DNA from: Pseudomonas sp. CCC3.1
GTDB lineage: Bacteria > Pseudomonadota > Gammaproteobacteria > Pseudomonadales > Pseudomonadaceae
NCBI RefSeq assembly: GCF_034347405.1
Contig: NZ_CP133778.1
Span: forward strand, 2,108,001-2,172,000
DNA: 64,000 nt
Direction: 5' to 3'
The notes beneath the pieces are model-generated. The model was given only the letters and a program-made list of their open reading frames with translations. It was not told the origin of the DNA and made no database searches. Shown piece after piece: positions 32,145-41,471 of this stretch. Positions within the stretch are counted from its first letter, which is position 1; each line of letters starts with the position of its first letter. The translations under genes were made by a program, and so were the position numbers.

Positions 32145-34322
32145 CTAGTTCAACGGCTTATACGCCAGCCGAAACTTATGCAGCAGCGGCTCGGTATACC
32201 CATTAGGCTGCGCGCCCCCTTCAAACACCAATGCACAGGCCGCCTGAAACGCAACCGACTGTTCAAAGTCCGCTGCCATGGGCGAATAGTGCGGGTCATC
32301 GGCGTTTTGCTGGTCGACCACCCGTGCCATGCGTTGCAGGATCTCTACGGTTTGCTCGCGGGTGATCACGCCGTGCAGCAGCCAGTTGGCAATGTGCTGG
32401 CTGGAAATGCGCAACGTCGCGCGGTCTTCCATCAGCCCCACGTTGTGGATGTCGGGCACCTTGGAACAGCCAATGCCTTGTTCGACCCAGCGCACCACAT
32501 ACCCCAGCAGGCCTTGCGTATTGTTCTCGACTTCTTGACGAACCTCATCCGCCGACCATGCGGCCTCACTCACCACCGGCACGCTGAGCAAGCCTTCCAG
32601 CAGCGATGGGCTGACGTCCGCGTAGCGGGTCTGTTCGAGTGTTTGCTGCACGTCGCGCACCGAGACCTGGTGGTAATGCAGCGCATGCAGGGTCGCGGCG
32701 GTCGGTGAGGGTACCCACGCGGTGTTCGCACCGGCTTTGGGGTGGGCGATTTTCTGTTGCAGCATGTCGGCCATCCGGTCCGGCATGGCCCACATGCCTT
32801 TGCCGATCTGTGCCCGGCCGCGCAGGTTGCAGTCCAAACCAACCAGTACGTTGTTGCGCTCGTAGGCGTTGATCCAGGGCGTGCTTTTCATGTCGCCCTT
32901 GCGCAGCATCGGCCCCGCTTGCATGGCGCTGTGCATCTCGTCACCGGTGCGGTCGAGGAAGCCGGTGTTGATGAAGGCAACCCGCGACGACGCGGCGCCG
33001 ATGCAGGCTTTAAGGTTGACGCTGGTACGCCGCTCTTCGTCCATGATCCCCATTTTCAGGGTGTGACGTTCGAGGTGCAGCAGGTCTTCGATGCGACTGA
33101 ACAACTGCTCGGCAAAGCTGACTTCAGCAGGGCCATGCATTTTTGGTTTGACGATGTACACGCTGCCGGTGCGTGAGTTGCCGCGACGTTGCAGGTCATG
33201 CACGGCGATCAGGCTGGTCACTACGCCGTCCAGAATGCCTTCGGGAATTTCCAGGCCCTGATTGTCGAGAATCGCCGGGTTGGTCATCAGGTGCCCGACG
33301 TTGCGAATAAACAGCAGCGAACGCCCAGGCAGCTTCAGCAAAGTGCCGTCTGCGGCGGTGTACTCGCGATCCGGGTTGAGGCGTCGAGTGATGGTGTTGC
33401 CATTTTTTACCAGGTCTTCCTGAAGGTCGCCCTTCATCAAGCCCAGCCAGTTGCGGTACACCTGCACCTTGTCATCGGCGTCTACGGCGGCCACCGAGTC
33501 TTCGCAATCGATGATGGTCGAGAGCGCCGCTTCGATCAGCAGGTCTTTCACGCCTGCCGCATCAGACTGGCCAATCACGCTTTGGCGATCAATCTGTATC
33601 TCCACGTGCAGGTCGTTGTTCTTCAGCAAAATTGCGGTCGGGTCGGCGAGCGGGCCTTGATAGCCGATGTATTGCGTGGCATCCGACAGGCCAATCTGGC
33701 TACCGTCTTTGAGGATGACGGACAGGGTTTTATCTTCGATCTGGTAACGCGCAGCATTGGCATGCGAACCCTTGCTCAGTGGGAACGCCTGATCCAGAAG
33801 CGCCCGCGCAAAGGCGATGACTCTGGCCCCGCGCACCGGGTTGTAAGCGCGACCCGCTTGGGCGCCGTCATCGTCAGGGATTGCATCGGTGCCATACAGT
33901 GCGTCGTACAACGAACCCCAGCGGGCGTTGGCGGCATTCAGTGCGTAACGGGCATTGACGGCGGGTACCACCAGTTGCGGCCCGGCCTGCACACTGATTT
34001 CGGTGTCGACGTTATCGGTGTCGACCTTGACGTGATCCGGCTGAGGTTGCAGGTAGCCGATGCCCGCCAGGAATGTGCGATAGGCCGCCATGTCGGTCAC
34101 CGGCCCTGGATGTGCGCGGTGCCAGGTGTCGAGCTCGACTTGCAGGCGATCACGCTCAGCCAGCAATGCACGGTTGAGGGGTGCCAGTTCATGTACCAGT
34201 TCGGCAAAGCCACGCCAAAACAGCTGCGCGTCCAGGCCCGTTCCGGGCAGCACGTCTGAGTCTATGAAGTGTTGCAGCACAGGGGCGACCTTAAGGCCGT
34301 GACAGTCAACGAAATCAGTCAC
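32145..34322 (-). CDS. glcB: Malate synthase G
   Basis: 725-residue cytoplasmic enzyme condensing glyoxylate with acetyl-CoA to malate, the last step of glycolate use. Recognised segments are GLKVAPVLQHFIDSDVLPGTG at the start, NARWGSLYDALYGTD, the Mg-binding DCEDSVAAVDADDK, KPKMHGPAEVSF, GIMDEERRTSVNLK, and the active-site Asp region near the C-terminus, VEQGIGCSKVPDIHNVGLMEDRAT. The frame runs to 34385, but a GTG at 34322 has GGAGAG 6-7 nt upstream and yields the standard length for Pseudomonas malate synthase G. Last gene of the glc operon, 22 bases after glcG. Confidence 0.97.
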   Translation of the reverse strand: MTDFVDCHGLKVAPVLQHFIDSDVLPGTGLDAQLFWRGFAELVHELAPLNRALLAERDRLQVELDTWHRAHPGPVTDMAAYRTFLAGIGYLQPQPDHVKVDTDNVDTEISVQAGPQLVVPAVNARYALNAANARWGSLYDALYGTDAIPDDDGAQAGRAYNPVRGARVIAFARALLDQAFPLSKGSHANAARYQIEDKTLSVILKDGSQIGLSDATQYIGYQGPLADPTAILLKNNDLHVEIQIDRQSVIGQSDAAGVKDLLIEAALSTIIDCEDSVAAVDADDKVQVYRNWLGLMKGDLQEDLVKNGNTITRRLNPDREYTAADGTLLKLPGRSLLFIRNVGHLMTNPAILDNQGLEIPEGILDGVVTSLIAVHDLQRRGNSRTGSVYIVKPKMHGPAEVSFAEQLFSRIEDLLHLERHTLKMGIMDEERRTSVNLKACIGAASSRVAFINTGFLDRTGDEMHSAMQAGPMLRKGDMKSTPWINAYERNNVLVGLDCNLRGRAQIGKGMWAMPDRMADMLQQKIAHPKAGANTAWVPSPTAATLHALHYHQVSVRDVQQTLEQTRYADVSPSLLEGLLSVPVVSEAAWSADEVRQEVENNTQGLLGYVVRWVEQGIGCSKVPDIHNVGLMEDRATLRISSQHIANWLLHGVITREQTVEILQRMARVVDQQNADDPHYSPMAADFEQSVAFQAACALVFEGGAQPNGYTEPLLHKFRLAYKPLN

Positions 34323-34344
34323 TTTTTCTCTCCATCCGTTCTGT

Positions 34345-34746
34345 TTAATTGAGGCTCTGCGCGCCAACTTTGGCCACTTGGGCATCCTGTACGGAGGTCA
34401 CTCCAGACACGCCAATCGCGCCGATCACCTGGCCGTCGAAAATGATCGGAACGCCGCCCTCCAGGGAGGTCAGCAGCGGCGCCGACAAAAAGGCCTGGCG
34501 GCCGCCATTGACCATCTCTTCATAGCCCTTGGACTCGCGCCGACCCAGGGCCGAGGTGCGGGCCTTTTCGGTGGCGATGTAGGCGCTGATCGGGGCGCAA
34601 CCATCGAGTCGCTCAAGCGCCAAAGGGTGGCCGCCGTCATCGACGATCGCGATGCTCACGGCCCACTGATTGTTCTGGGCTTCGGCGCGAGCAGCGGCGA
34701 GGATGTGCTGGACTTCGGTCTGGCTCAGTACGGCTTTGCTTTTCAT
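34345..34746 (-). CDS. glcG: GlcG/HbpS family protein (DUF336)
   Basis: 133-residue protein of the GlcG/HbpS family with the paired segments AVSIAIVDDGGHPLALERLDG and GGVPIIFDGQVIGAIGVSGV. The family folds as a haem-binding-like module; its task in glycolate operons is not settled. GGAG precedes ATG at 34746. It lies between glcF (15 bases) and glcB (22 bases), the same order as in E. coli. Confidence 0.93.
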   Translation of the reverse strand: MKSKAVLSQTEVQHILAAARAEAQNNQWAVSIAIVDDGGHPLALERLDGCAPISAYIATEKARTSALGRRESKGYEEMVNGGRQAFLSAPLLTSLEGGVPIIFDGQVIGAIGVSGVTSVQDAQVAKVGAQSLN

Positions 34747-34761
34747 GGGGTTCTCCAGTCT

Positions 34762-35982
34762 TTAGTGGGGTAATGCCGCTTCAACCAGCTCGATCCAGTG
34801 CTGCACGGGGGTTCGATCCGCACTGTTGAGGTGTGATTGGCAGCCGATATTGGCCGTGATAATGACGTCAGGATGCCCGTTTTCCAGCGCGTTCAGCTTG
34901 TTGTCGCGCAATTGTCGGGACAGTTCGGGTTGGGTCAATGAATAGGTGCCTGCTGAGCCACAGCACAGATGGCTGTCGGCAACGGCGGTGAGGCTAAATC
35001 CCAGGCGGGTCAGAATCGACTCCACTGCGCCCCCCAGTTTTTGTGCGTGCTGCAAGGTGCACGGGCAATGGAACGCCAGCCGCTGGCTGCTGTGGACGCC
35101 GAGTGTTTCCAGCGGCTCGTCGCGCAACACCTCAACCAGATCCCTGGCCAGCGCACTGACCGTTTTGGCCTTGTCGGCATATGCCGGGTCAGCATTGAGC
35201 AAGTGCCCGTATTCTTTGATAAAGGCGCCACAGCCGCTGGCGGTTTGCACAATCGCTTCGGCGCCTTGTTCAATGCTTGGCCACCAAGCGTCGATGTTGC
35301 GGCGGGCGCGGTTCAGGCCTGCGGCCTGCGCATCGAGGTGATAATCCACGGCGCCGCAACAACCGGCTTCGCGGCTTGGCGTGACGCTGATCCCCAGTCG
35401 ATCCAGCACCCGTGCGGTCGCCGCGTTGGTGTTGGGGGACAGGCTCGGCTGCACGCAGCCTTCAAGCATCAGCACATGCCGGGCGTGGCGGCGGGTCGGT
35501 CGTGCCTTGGCGGGCGGCACGTCGTGCGGCAATTTGGATTGCAAGGTGTTGGGCAGCAAGGCGCGGAGCATCTGGCCGCTGCCGACCAAACCTTTGAACA
35601 GCCCGGGGCTGGGCACCACTGCGCGCAACCCCTCGCGTAACAGGCGCTGGCCGAGGGGCCGGGCAACCGCCGCATCGACCACCGCCCGGCCAATGTCCAG
35701 CAAATTGTGATAATCGACGCCTGAAGGGCAGGTGGTTTCGCAGTTGCGGCACGACAGGCAGCGATCCAGATGCTGTTGGGTTTTCTGGGTGACTTCGTTG
35801 CCCTCCAGCACTTGCTTGATCAGGTAAATGCGGCCCCGCGGACCGTCCAGTTCATCGCCCAGCAATTGGTAAGTCGGGCAGGTGGCATTGCAAAAACCGC
35901 AGTGCACGCAGGAGCGCAGGATACTTTCGGCTTCTTCGGCGCGCGGCAGTTGGCGGGCCTGTTGGCTCAAGATGGTTTGCAT
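34762..35982 (-). CDS. glcF: Glycolate oxidase iron-sulfur subunit
   Basis: 406-residue electron-transfer subunit. Two [4Fe-4S] ferredoxin motifs, CVHCGFCNATCP (about residues 26-37) and CLSCRNCETTCP (about 75-86), are followed by two cysteine-rich CCG domains (GCCGAVDYH and LCCGSAGTYS). With GlcD and GlcE it oxidises glycolate to glyoxylate and feeds electrons to the quinone pool. Gap to glcE is 3 bases, to glcG 15 bases. No anomalies. Confidence 0.96.
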   Translation of the reverse strand: MQTILSQQARQLPRAEEAESILRSCVHCGFCNATCPTYQLLGDELDGPRGRIYLIKQVLEGNEVTQKTQQHLDRCLSCRNCETTCPSGVDYHNLLDIGRAVVDAAVARPLGQRLLREGLRAVVPSPGLFKGLVGSGQMLRALLPNTLQSKLPHDVPPAKARPTRRHARHVLMLEGCVQPSLSPNTNAATARVLDRLGISVTPSREAGCCGAVDYHLDAQAAGLNRARRNIDAWWPSIEQGAEAIVQTASGCGAFIKEYGHLLNADPAYADKAKTVSALARDLVEVLRDEPLETLGVHSSQRLAFHCPCTLQHAQKLGGAVESILTRLGFSLTAVADSHLCCGSAGTYSLTQPELSRQLRDNKLNALENGHPDVIITANIGCQSHLNSADRTPVQHWIELVEAALPH

Positions 35983-35985
35983 GGC

Positions 35986-37050
35986 TCAAAGCTCCGCGTA
36001 CAGGCGCCCGGGGTTGAAGATACCCTTGGGGTCGAGTTGTTGCTTCAGGGTGCGGTGGTAGCGCATCAGTGCTGCTGGCAATGGCTGGAACGGACTGTCG
36101 ATCAGGCCGTGGCGGTAGCAGGTCACGTGCCCGCCGACTTCTTCGACGACCCTACGGATAAAGGCAGCTTCGGCGTCGGACTTGAGCCAGCGCTGGGCGC
36201 CGCCCCAATCAATCAATTGGTGGCCGGGCAGCGACAAAGGCGGGGTGTTGTTGGGCAAGGACAGGCGCCAAAGGGGCGGGCCCTCCTCAAAGAAACTCAA
36301 GCGCTGCTCATTCAGCTCAGCCCAGTACGAAGCGTCGAGCAACTCGCCGCCCAGTCGGTCATGGGCGGCGGCCACCGAGCTTTCGCCCCCCTCAAGCCGC
36401 AGGTGCAGGCGCTGCCCGTCGTGGCAGGCAGCGCTGATCGGCAGCGGCTGCTGGCCCCATTGCGCAAGGCGCAGCAGGGCGCGATCAGTGTCGATCTCCA
36501 GACTGATGCTCAAGCACTGGCGCGGTTTGGGCAGGACTTTGAGCGACACTTCAGTGATCACGCCCAGCGCGCCATAACTGGCGGCCATCAAGCGCGACAG
36601 GTCGTAACCCGCGACGTTTTTCATCACTTCACCGCCAAACCGCAAATGCTTGCCGTGGCCGGTGATCACGCGGGTGCCCAACACGTAATCGCGAACGGCC
36701 CCGGCCCATGGGCGGCGTGGCCCGGACAGCCCGCTGGCGATCATGCCGCCGACCGTGGCGCCAGCCCCGAAGGACGGCGGCTCGCAGGGCAGCATTTGCT
36801 GCGCCGCGTCCAGTACGTCGTGTAACTCGGCCAAGGGCGTGCCGCAACGGGCGGTGATCACCAGCTCGGTCGGGTCGTAGCTGACAATGCCTCGATGGGC
36901 GCGAGTGTCGAGGACTTCACCCAGCATCGGGCGACCCAGAAATGCCTTGCTGTTGGCGCCCTGAATGCGCAGTGGCGTGGCGTTTGTCAGGGCCTGATTG
37001 ACCTGGTCCAGCAGCGCTAGGCTGTTATCCCTATCCAGTGGGTTGCGCAT
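35986..37050 (-). CDS. glcE: Glycolate oxidase FAD-binding subunit
   Basis: 354-residue FAD_binding_4 (PCMH-type) subunit. GAGATVGGMIASGLSGPRR is the flavin pyrophosphate loop and FGGEVMKNVAGYDLSRL follows; the C-terminus PKGIFNPGRLYAEL is the usual ending of this family. It forms the oxidase with GlcD and GlcF. ATG overlaps the glcD stop (TGATG), so translation is coupled. Confidence 0.95.
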   Translation of the reverse strand: MRNPLDRDNSLALLDQVNQALTNATPLRIQGANSKAFLGRPMLGEVLDTRAHRGIVSYDPTELVITARCGTPLAELHDVLDAAQQMLPCEPPSFGAGATVGGMIASGLSGPRRPWAGAVRDYVLGTRVITGHGKHLRFGGEVMKNVAGYDLSRLMAASYGALGVITEVSLKVLPKPRQCLSISLEIDTDRALLRLAQWGQQPLPISAACHDGQRLHLRLEGGESSVAAAHDRLGGELLDASYWAELNEQRLSFFEEGPPLWRLSLPNNTPPLSLPGHQLIDWGGAQRWLKSDAEAAFIRRVVEEVGGHVTCYRHGLIDSPFQPLPAALMRYHRTLKQQLDPKGIFNPGRLYAEL

Positions 37051-38549
37051 CAGAAACGCTCCAGTTCAGGGAAGGGCATCTGACCCATGTGCACGTGCAT
37101 CGCGCCAAACTCGGCGCAGCGGTGCAGGGTGGGGATATTTTTGCCGGGGTTAAGCAGGCCGCTAGGGTCGAACGCGGCTTTGACGGCATGAAACAGCGTC
37201 AACTCATCGCGATTGAACTGCGCGCACATCTGATTGATTTTCTCGCGGCCCACGCCGTGTTCGCCGGTAATGCTGCCACCGACCTTGACGCACAATTCGA
37301 GGATCTTGCCGCCCAGTGCTTCGGCGCGATCAAGCTCGCCGGGTTGATTGGCATCGAACAGGATCAGCGGGTGCATGTTGCCGTCACCCGCATGAAAAAC
37401 GTTAGCCACGCGCAAGTCATATTCGGCGGACAAGGCGCTGATCGCCCGCAGCACGCCGGGCAGTTCGCGGCGCGGAATGGTGCCGTCCATGCAGTAATAA
37501 TCCGGCGAGAGGCGACCCACCGCCGGAAACGCATTCTTGCGCCCGGCCCAAAAACGCACGCGTTCGGCTTCATCACGGGCCTGGCGCACTTCGGTGGCAC
37601 CAGCCCGTTGCAGCACCTGGCGTACGCGCTCGCAGTCGTCGTGCACGTCGGCTTCAACACCATCGAGTTCGCAGAGCAAAATGGCTTCGGCCTCGACCGG
37701 GTAGCCGGCGTGGATAAAGTCTTCAGCGGCGCGAATCGCCAGGTTGTCCATCATCTCCAGGCCCCCCGGAATGATCCCGGCGCCAATAATGTCGCCCACC
37801 GCACGCCCGGCCTTTTCGACGCTATCAAACGCCGCCAGCAGCACCTTGGCGGTTTGCGGCTTGGGCAGCAGTTTGACTGTGACCTCGGTGATGACTCCGA
37901 GCATGCCTTCAGAGCCGGTGAACAGCGCCAACAGGTCAAACCCCGGCGAATCGAGGGCATCAGAGCCCAGGGTCAGGTGTTCGCCGTCGACGGTCAAAAT
38001 CTCGACCTTGAGCACGTTGTGCACGGTCAGCCCGTATTTCAGGCAGTGCACGCCCCCGGCGTTTTCGGCCACGTTACCGCCAATTGAACAGGCAATCTGC
38101 GAGGAAGGGTCTGGCGCGTAATACAGGCCCAGCGGCGCTGCGGCCTGGGAAATCGCCAGGTTGCGCACCCCCGGCTGAACCCGTGCGGTGCGTGCGGCCG
38201 GATCGATATTGATGATGTTATTGAAGCGCGCCATCACCAGCAGCAGGCCTTTTTCCAGCGGCAATGCCCCTCCGGACAAGCCCGTGCCCGCGCCCCGTGC
38301 AACCACCGGCACCTGACGTTCATGGCACAGTCGCAGCACGCTCTGGACGTGGTCGATGTGATGCGGCAGCACCACCAGCATGGGCGTGGTGCGATACGCC
38401 GACAGGCCATCGCACTCGTAAGGCTTTAGCTCTTCGGGTTCATGCAGGATTTTCAGGTCAGGCAACTGCGTTTGCAGGGCCAGTAGCAGGGCGCTTTTGT
38501 CGACAGTGGGCAGAATCCCGTCAACGCGCTCGTCGTAGAGAATGTTCAT
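37050..38549 (-). CDS. glcD: Glycolate oxidase subunit GlcD
   Basis: 499-residue FAD-linked catalytic subunit of glycolate oxidase. FAD-binding region VPVVARGAGTGLSGGALP, CSIGGNVAENAGGVHCLKYG and FTGSEGMLGVITEVTVKL are intact, and the cap domain carries NVFHAGDGNMHPLI and SGEHGVGREK-like segments (GSITGEHGVGREK) with the metal/substrate His. First gene of the glcDEFGB operon, divergent from glcC. Two GlcC-type palindromes lie in the 235-base gap. D-lactate is a common secondary substrate of the family. Confidence 0.96.
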   Translation of the reverse strand: MNILYDERVDGILPTVDKSALLLALQTQLPDLKILHEPEELKPYECDGLSAYRTTPMLVVLPHHIDHVQSVLRLCHERQVPVVARGAGTGLSGGALPLEKGLLLVMARFNNIINIDPAARTARVQPGVRNLAISQAAAPLGLYYAPDPSSQIACSIGGNVAENAGGVHCLKYGLTVHNVLKVEILTVDGEHLTLGSDALDSPGFDLLALFTGSEGMLGVITEVTVKLLPKPQTAKVLLAAFDSVEKAGRAVGDIIGAGIIPGGLEMMDNLAIRAAEDFIHAGYPVEAEAILLCELDGVEADVHDDCERVRQVLQRAGATEVRQARDEAERVRFWAGRKNAFPAVGRLSPDYYCMDGTIPRRELPGVLRAISALSAEYDLRVANVFHAGDGNMHPLILFDANQPGELDRAEALGGKILELCVKVGGSITGEHGVGREKINQMCAQFNRDELTLFHAVKAAFDPSGLLNPGKNIPTLHRCAEFGAMHVHMGQMPFPELERF

Positions 38550-38652
38550 AGGCGGTAGGCGACGCTCAGTTATTTTTATTAGAGGTCCGTTGCCGGATGC
38601 AGCTGACTTGCATCATTGGCCTGAGGCGTTCTACTGTCCATGGATTATTGGG

Positions 38653-38665
38653 CTGGTCGAACCAG
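38653..38665. promoter_or_regulatory. GlcC-type operator, glcD side
   Basis: CTGGT-CGA-ACCAG, a perfect palindrome matching the FadR-subfamily GntR consensus T.GT-N3-AC.A. It is 104 bases before the glcD start and repeats at 38760 with a different centre. Confidence 0.75.
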
Positions 38666-38759
38666 TTTTTGCCCCGCTGTTTGTTTGTTTTAAATAAAAA
38701 TAATCAATAAAACAAAGGCTTGAGTTTGCATCTGAGTCGACATGATTCTGGTGGCCTGG

Positions 38760-38772
38760 CTGGTCATACCAG
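38760..38772. promoter_or_regulatory. GlcC-type operator, glcC side
   Basis: CTGGT-CAT-ACCAG, the second perfect palindrome of the divergent region, ending 12 bases before the glcC ATG. Its position suggests direct autorepression of glcC. Centre-to-centre distance to the other site is 107 bp, about ten helical turns. Confidence 0.75.
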
Positions 38773-38784
38773 TGGGAGAGCTGC

Positions 38785-39552
38785 ATGCAAAAGGTACAAA
38801 CGACTCGCCAGCCGCAAGTGGCCGACGTGGTGAGCGAACGCATTGAGCGCCTGATCGTCGATGGCGTACTCAAGACCGGGCAATTGCTGCCCTCGGAACG
38901 CCGTCTGACCGAAAAACTCGGCGTGTCGCGCACAGCCCTTCGTGAGGGGCTCAAGTTGCTGCGCGCTCGCGGCATCATCCATACCGAGCAGGGCAAAGGG
39001 TCCTTTGTGGCCGACCTTTCAGGCCATGCGGGCGCGTCGCCACTGATGCACTTGTTCAGCTCGCAGCCGCGCACACTCTATGATTTGTTCGAAGTTCGCA
39101 GCTTGCTGGAAGGGGAGTCAGCGCGTCTGGCCGCATTGCGCGGCACTGACGCCGATTTTGTACTGATCACTCGCAGTTATCAGGCCTTGCTCGATGCGCA
39201 TAGCCGTTCGCTGGAAGCGAGTGAGCATGCCCGTTTTGATCATGCCTTTCATCTGGCGATCTGCGAGGCCTCGCACAACCCGGTGTTGGTGCAAACCCTG
39301 CGTTCGCTGACCGACTTGCTGCTCAACACAGTGTTTGCCTCGGTCAACAACCTCTACCACCGCGAGCCGCAGAAGCGCCAAATTGATCGCCAACACGCGC
39401 GGCTTTACAACGCCGTGACCGGACGCCTGCCGGAGCAGGCGCGCAAGGCGGCTATCGCGCACATCCAGAGCATCTGCGAAAACCTCAAGGAAATTGAAAA
39501 CGAGGAGCAGCGACTGGTACGGGCCACATTACGACTTGAGGGCTGGGCGTAA
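38785..39552 (+). CDS. glcC: Glycolate-responsive regulator, GntR/FadR family
   Basis: 255-residue regulator. An N-terminal winged helix (VVSERIERLIVDGVLKTGQLLPSERRL, SRTALREGLKLL; about residues 14-80) is followed by an all-helical FCD effector domain with the metal-binding His pattern (DHAFHLAICEASHN and later HIQS). Divergent from glcDEFGB, it should activate the operon with glycolate and repress itself. ATG 38785 has GGGAG upstream. Divergence from glcD and two operators support the symbol. Confidence 0.92.
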   Translation: MQKVQTTRQPQVADVVSERIERLIVDGVLKTGQLLPSERRLTEKLGVSRTALREGLKLLRARGIIHTEQGKGSFVADLSGHAGASPLMHLFSSQPRTLYDLFEVRSLLEGESARLAALRGTDADFVLITRSYQALLDAHSRSLEASEHARFDHAFHLAICEASHNPVLVQTLRSLTDLLLNTVFASVNNLYHREPQKRQIDRQHARLYNAVTGRLPEQARKAAIAHIQSICENLKEIENEEQRLVRATLRLEGWA

Positions 39553-39730
39553 GCGCGCTCTCGTGGGCGTTGACCCTGCGCCCATCAGGTTCACACGCCA
39601 AGCGTCTGCCCGCAGATGGGGCATTGTGTGCGCACCAAAATAGTCGCGAATGATCCAGCCAGAGGCATTCGCATACGTATTTTTATGAAAATTCCTACAT
39701 GTTTGGCTTTTTCCCCCTTTCTAAATTAAT

Positions 39731-39745
39731 GGCATACCGCTTGCT
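39731..39745 (+). promoter_or_regulatory. Sigma-54 (RpoN) type promoter before the amine oxidase gene
   Basis: TGGCATA-CCGC-TTGCT has GG at 39731-39732 and GC at 39743-39744, the GG-N10-GC layout of -24/-12 promoters, and differs from TGGCACG-N4-TTGCA in few positions. The start codon is at 39854, so a leader of about 95 bases is predicted. No enhancer-binding activator gene is adjacent. The rest of 39553-39853 holds no gene. Confidence 0.65.
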
Positions 39746-39853
39746 CTAGCTCATCACCGGGCGCAGGCATCTCTGTGATCGGGCGACGCTTCTAACGGGG
39801 GGTTGTTCATCAGTGTTGGACTGCGTATTTCCCTTCGATTCAAAGGACTGATC

Positions 39854-41458
39854 ATGCAAGAGAAAGCAATGGTGGTGAGCCGTCGCAAGGTATTGAACTG
39901 GATCGGAGTGACAGCGGGAGCCGCTGCGATGTATCAGGCAATGAGCTCGTTGGGCTTTGCCGCTGAATCAAATTATGAGCGCAACTTTGCCTTGAGCGGT
40001 GCACCCAAGGGCACCCGGGTCTTGATTCTGGGCGCTGGGCTTGCGGGCATGACCGCTGCCTACGAACTGCGCAAGGCCGGGTATCAGGTCAAGGTGCTGG
40101 AATTTAATGCCAAGCCCGGCGGGCGCTGCTGGACCTTGCGCGGAGGGGATCGTTTTACCGAGTTGGGCGGTGCGACTCAGCACTGTGAGTTTGATAAAGG
40201 CTTGTACCTCAACCCCGGGCCGTGGCGCATTCCTTACCATCACCATGCCGTGCTCGATTACTGTCACAAATTCGGCGTCGCGCTGGAGCCTTTCATTCAG
40301 GTCAACTACAACGCAATGGTCCATTCCACCAAGGCGTTTGGTGGTAAGCCACAACGTTACCGCGAGGTGCAGGCCGACTTTCAGGGGCACGTTGCCGAGC
40401 TGTTGAGCAAGGCGGTCAATCAGCACGGCCTTGATCAGGCGCTGACACAAGAAGACCGCGAACGCTTGCTGGAGGTCATGCGCAAATGGGGGGCGCTGGA
40501 TGCCGGCAATGCCTATAAAAAATCATTGGAGACCAGTCTTCGCCGCGGTTTTGCAGTGGATGATGGCGGCGGCCTGATGCCCGAGGCGGTCCCGTCAGAG
40601 CCTATCGATTGCAAGGCGTTGTTCGATTCCAATCTGTGGCAAAGCATTGCCAGCGGCCAGGAATACGAATTCCAGAGCAGTATTTTCCAGCCGGTTGGTG
40701 GCATGGACATGATTGCCCAGGCGTTCCAGAAACAGGTCAATGACCTGATTCATTACAACGCCAAGGTCACGCGCATCCAGCAAAACGACAAAGGCGTGAC
40801 TGTGACGTATCAAAACAGTGATGGCAGCGGCGGGGCGCAGCAAGAGCAGGCGGATTGGTGCGTGTGCACGTTGCCGCTGTCGATTCTTGGGCAACTGCCG
40901 GTCGATGTCAGCGCCCCGATGATGACTGCGATTCGTGCGGTGCCGTACGAGTCCTCGGTGAAGGTCGGTTTGCAATTCAAGCGTCGTTTCTGGGAGCAGG
41001 ACGAGCACATCTACGGCGGCATCACTTACACCGACACGCCGATCAGCAAAATCAGTTACCCGAGCACCGACTATGGCAAACAGGGCAAAGGGGTTCTGCT
41101 CGGGGCTTACATCTGGGGGCCGAATGCCTACGAATTCACGGCCATGAGCCCGCAAATGCGCGTGCAGAAAGCCGTTGAGTACGGCACGCAGATTCACCCG
41201 CAATACCCTGGCGAATTTGAAAACGGGATTGCTGTCGGTTGGCACCGAGTTCCCTGGACTAACGGTTGCTATGGGTTATGGACGCCAGAAACCCGCCAGC
41301 AGCACTACAAAAACCTGTGCCAGATTGACGGTCGAATTGTGCTCGCGGGTGAACATGCTTCCTATATTCCAGCCTGGATGGAAGGCGCAATCCTGTCGTC
41401 TCAAGACGCCATCAAGCGCCTGCATACCCACATCATCGCCAGTGCGAAAGCAGCCTGA
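39854..41458 (+). CDS. Flavin amine oxidase/dehydrogenase with Tat signal
   Basis: 534-residue flavoprotein of the monoamine oxidase/L-amino acid oxidase family. A twin-arginine signal SRRKVLN (residues 9-15) with a short hydrophobic region predicts export of the folded protein. FAD binding is at about 56-90 (VLILGAGLAGMTAAYEL, EFNAKPGGRCWT) and the C-terminal flavin contact is in AGEHASYIPAWMEGAI. Oxidation of a primary or secondary amine gives an imine. ATG 39854 has AAGGA 6 nt upstream; the frame is open to 39803. Next come a cytochrome c (14-base gap) and a secreted RidA. This resembles NicA2/CycN of nicotine-degrading Pseudomonas, where the enzyme is a dehydrogenase that passes electrons to cytochrome c. 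Substrate unknown. Confidence 0.87.
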   Translation: MQEKAMVVSRRKVLNWIGVTAGAAAMYQAMSSLGFAAESNYERNFALSGAPKGTRVLILGAGLAGMTAAYELRKAGYQVKVLEFNAKPGGRCWTLRGGDRFTELGGATQHCEFDKGLYLNPGPWRIPYHHHAVLDYCHKFGVALEPFIQVNYNAMVHSTKAFGGKPQRYREVQADFQGHVAELLSKAVNQHGLDQALTQEDRERLLEVMRKWGALDAGNAYKKSLETSLRRGFAVDDGGGLMPEAVPSEPIDCKALFDSNLWQSIASGQEYEFQSSIFQPVGGMDMIAQAFQKQVNDLIHYNAKVTRIQQNDKGVTVTYQNSDGSGGAQQEQADWCVCTLPLSILGQLPVDVSAPMMTAIRAVPYESSVKVGLQFKRRFWEQDEHIYGGITYTDTPISKISYPSTDYGKQGKGVLLGAYIWGPNAYEFTAMSPQMRVQKAVEYGTQIHPQYPGEFENGIAVGWHRVPWTNGCYGLWTPETRQQHYKNLCQIDGRIVLAGEHASYIPAWMEGAILSSQDAIKRLHTHIIASAKAA

Positions 41459-41471
41459 CAGGGAGTTAGCC

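Noticed and set aside
34323..34385. N-terminal extension of malate synthase G
   Set aside because: The added residues lie upstream of a GTG with a good ribosome site, and the shorter protein has the standard family length.
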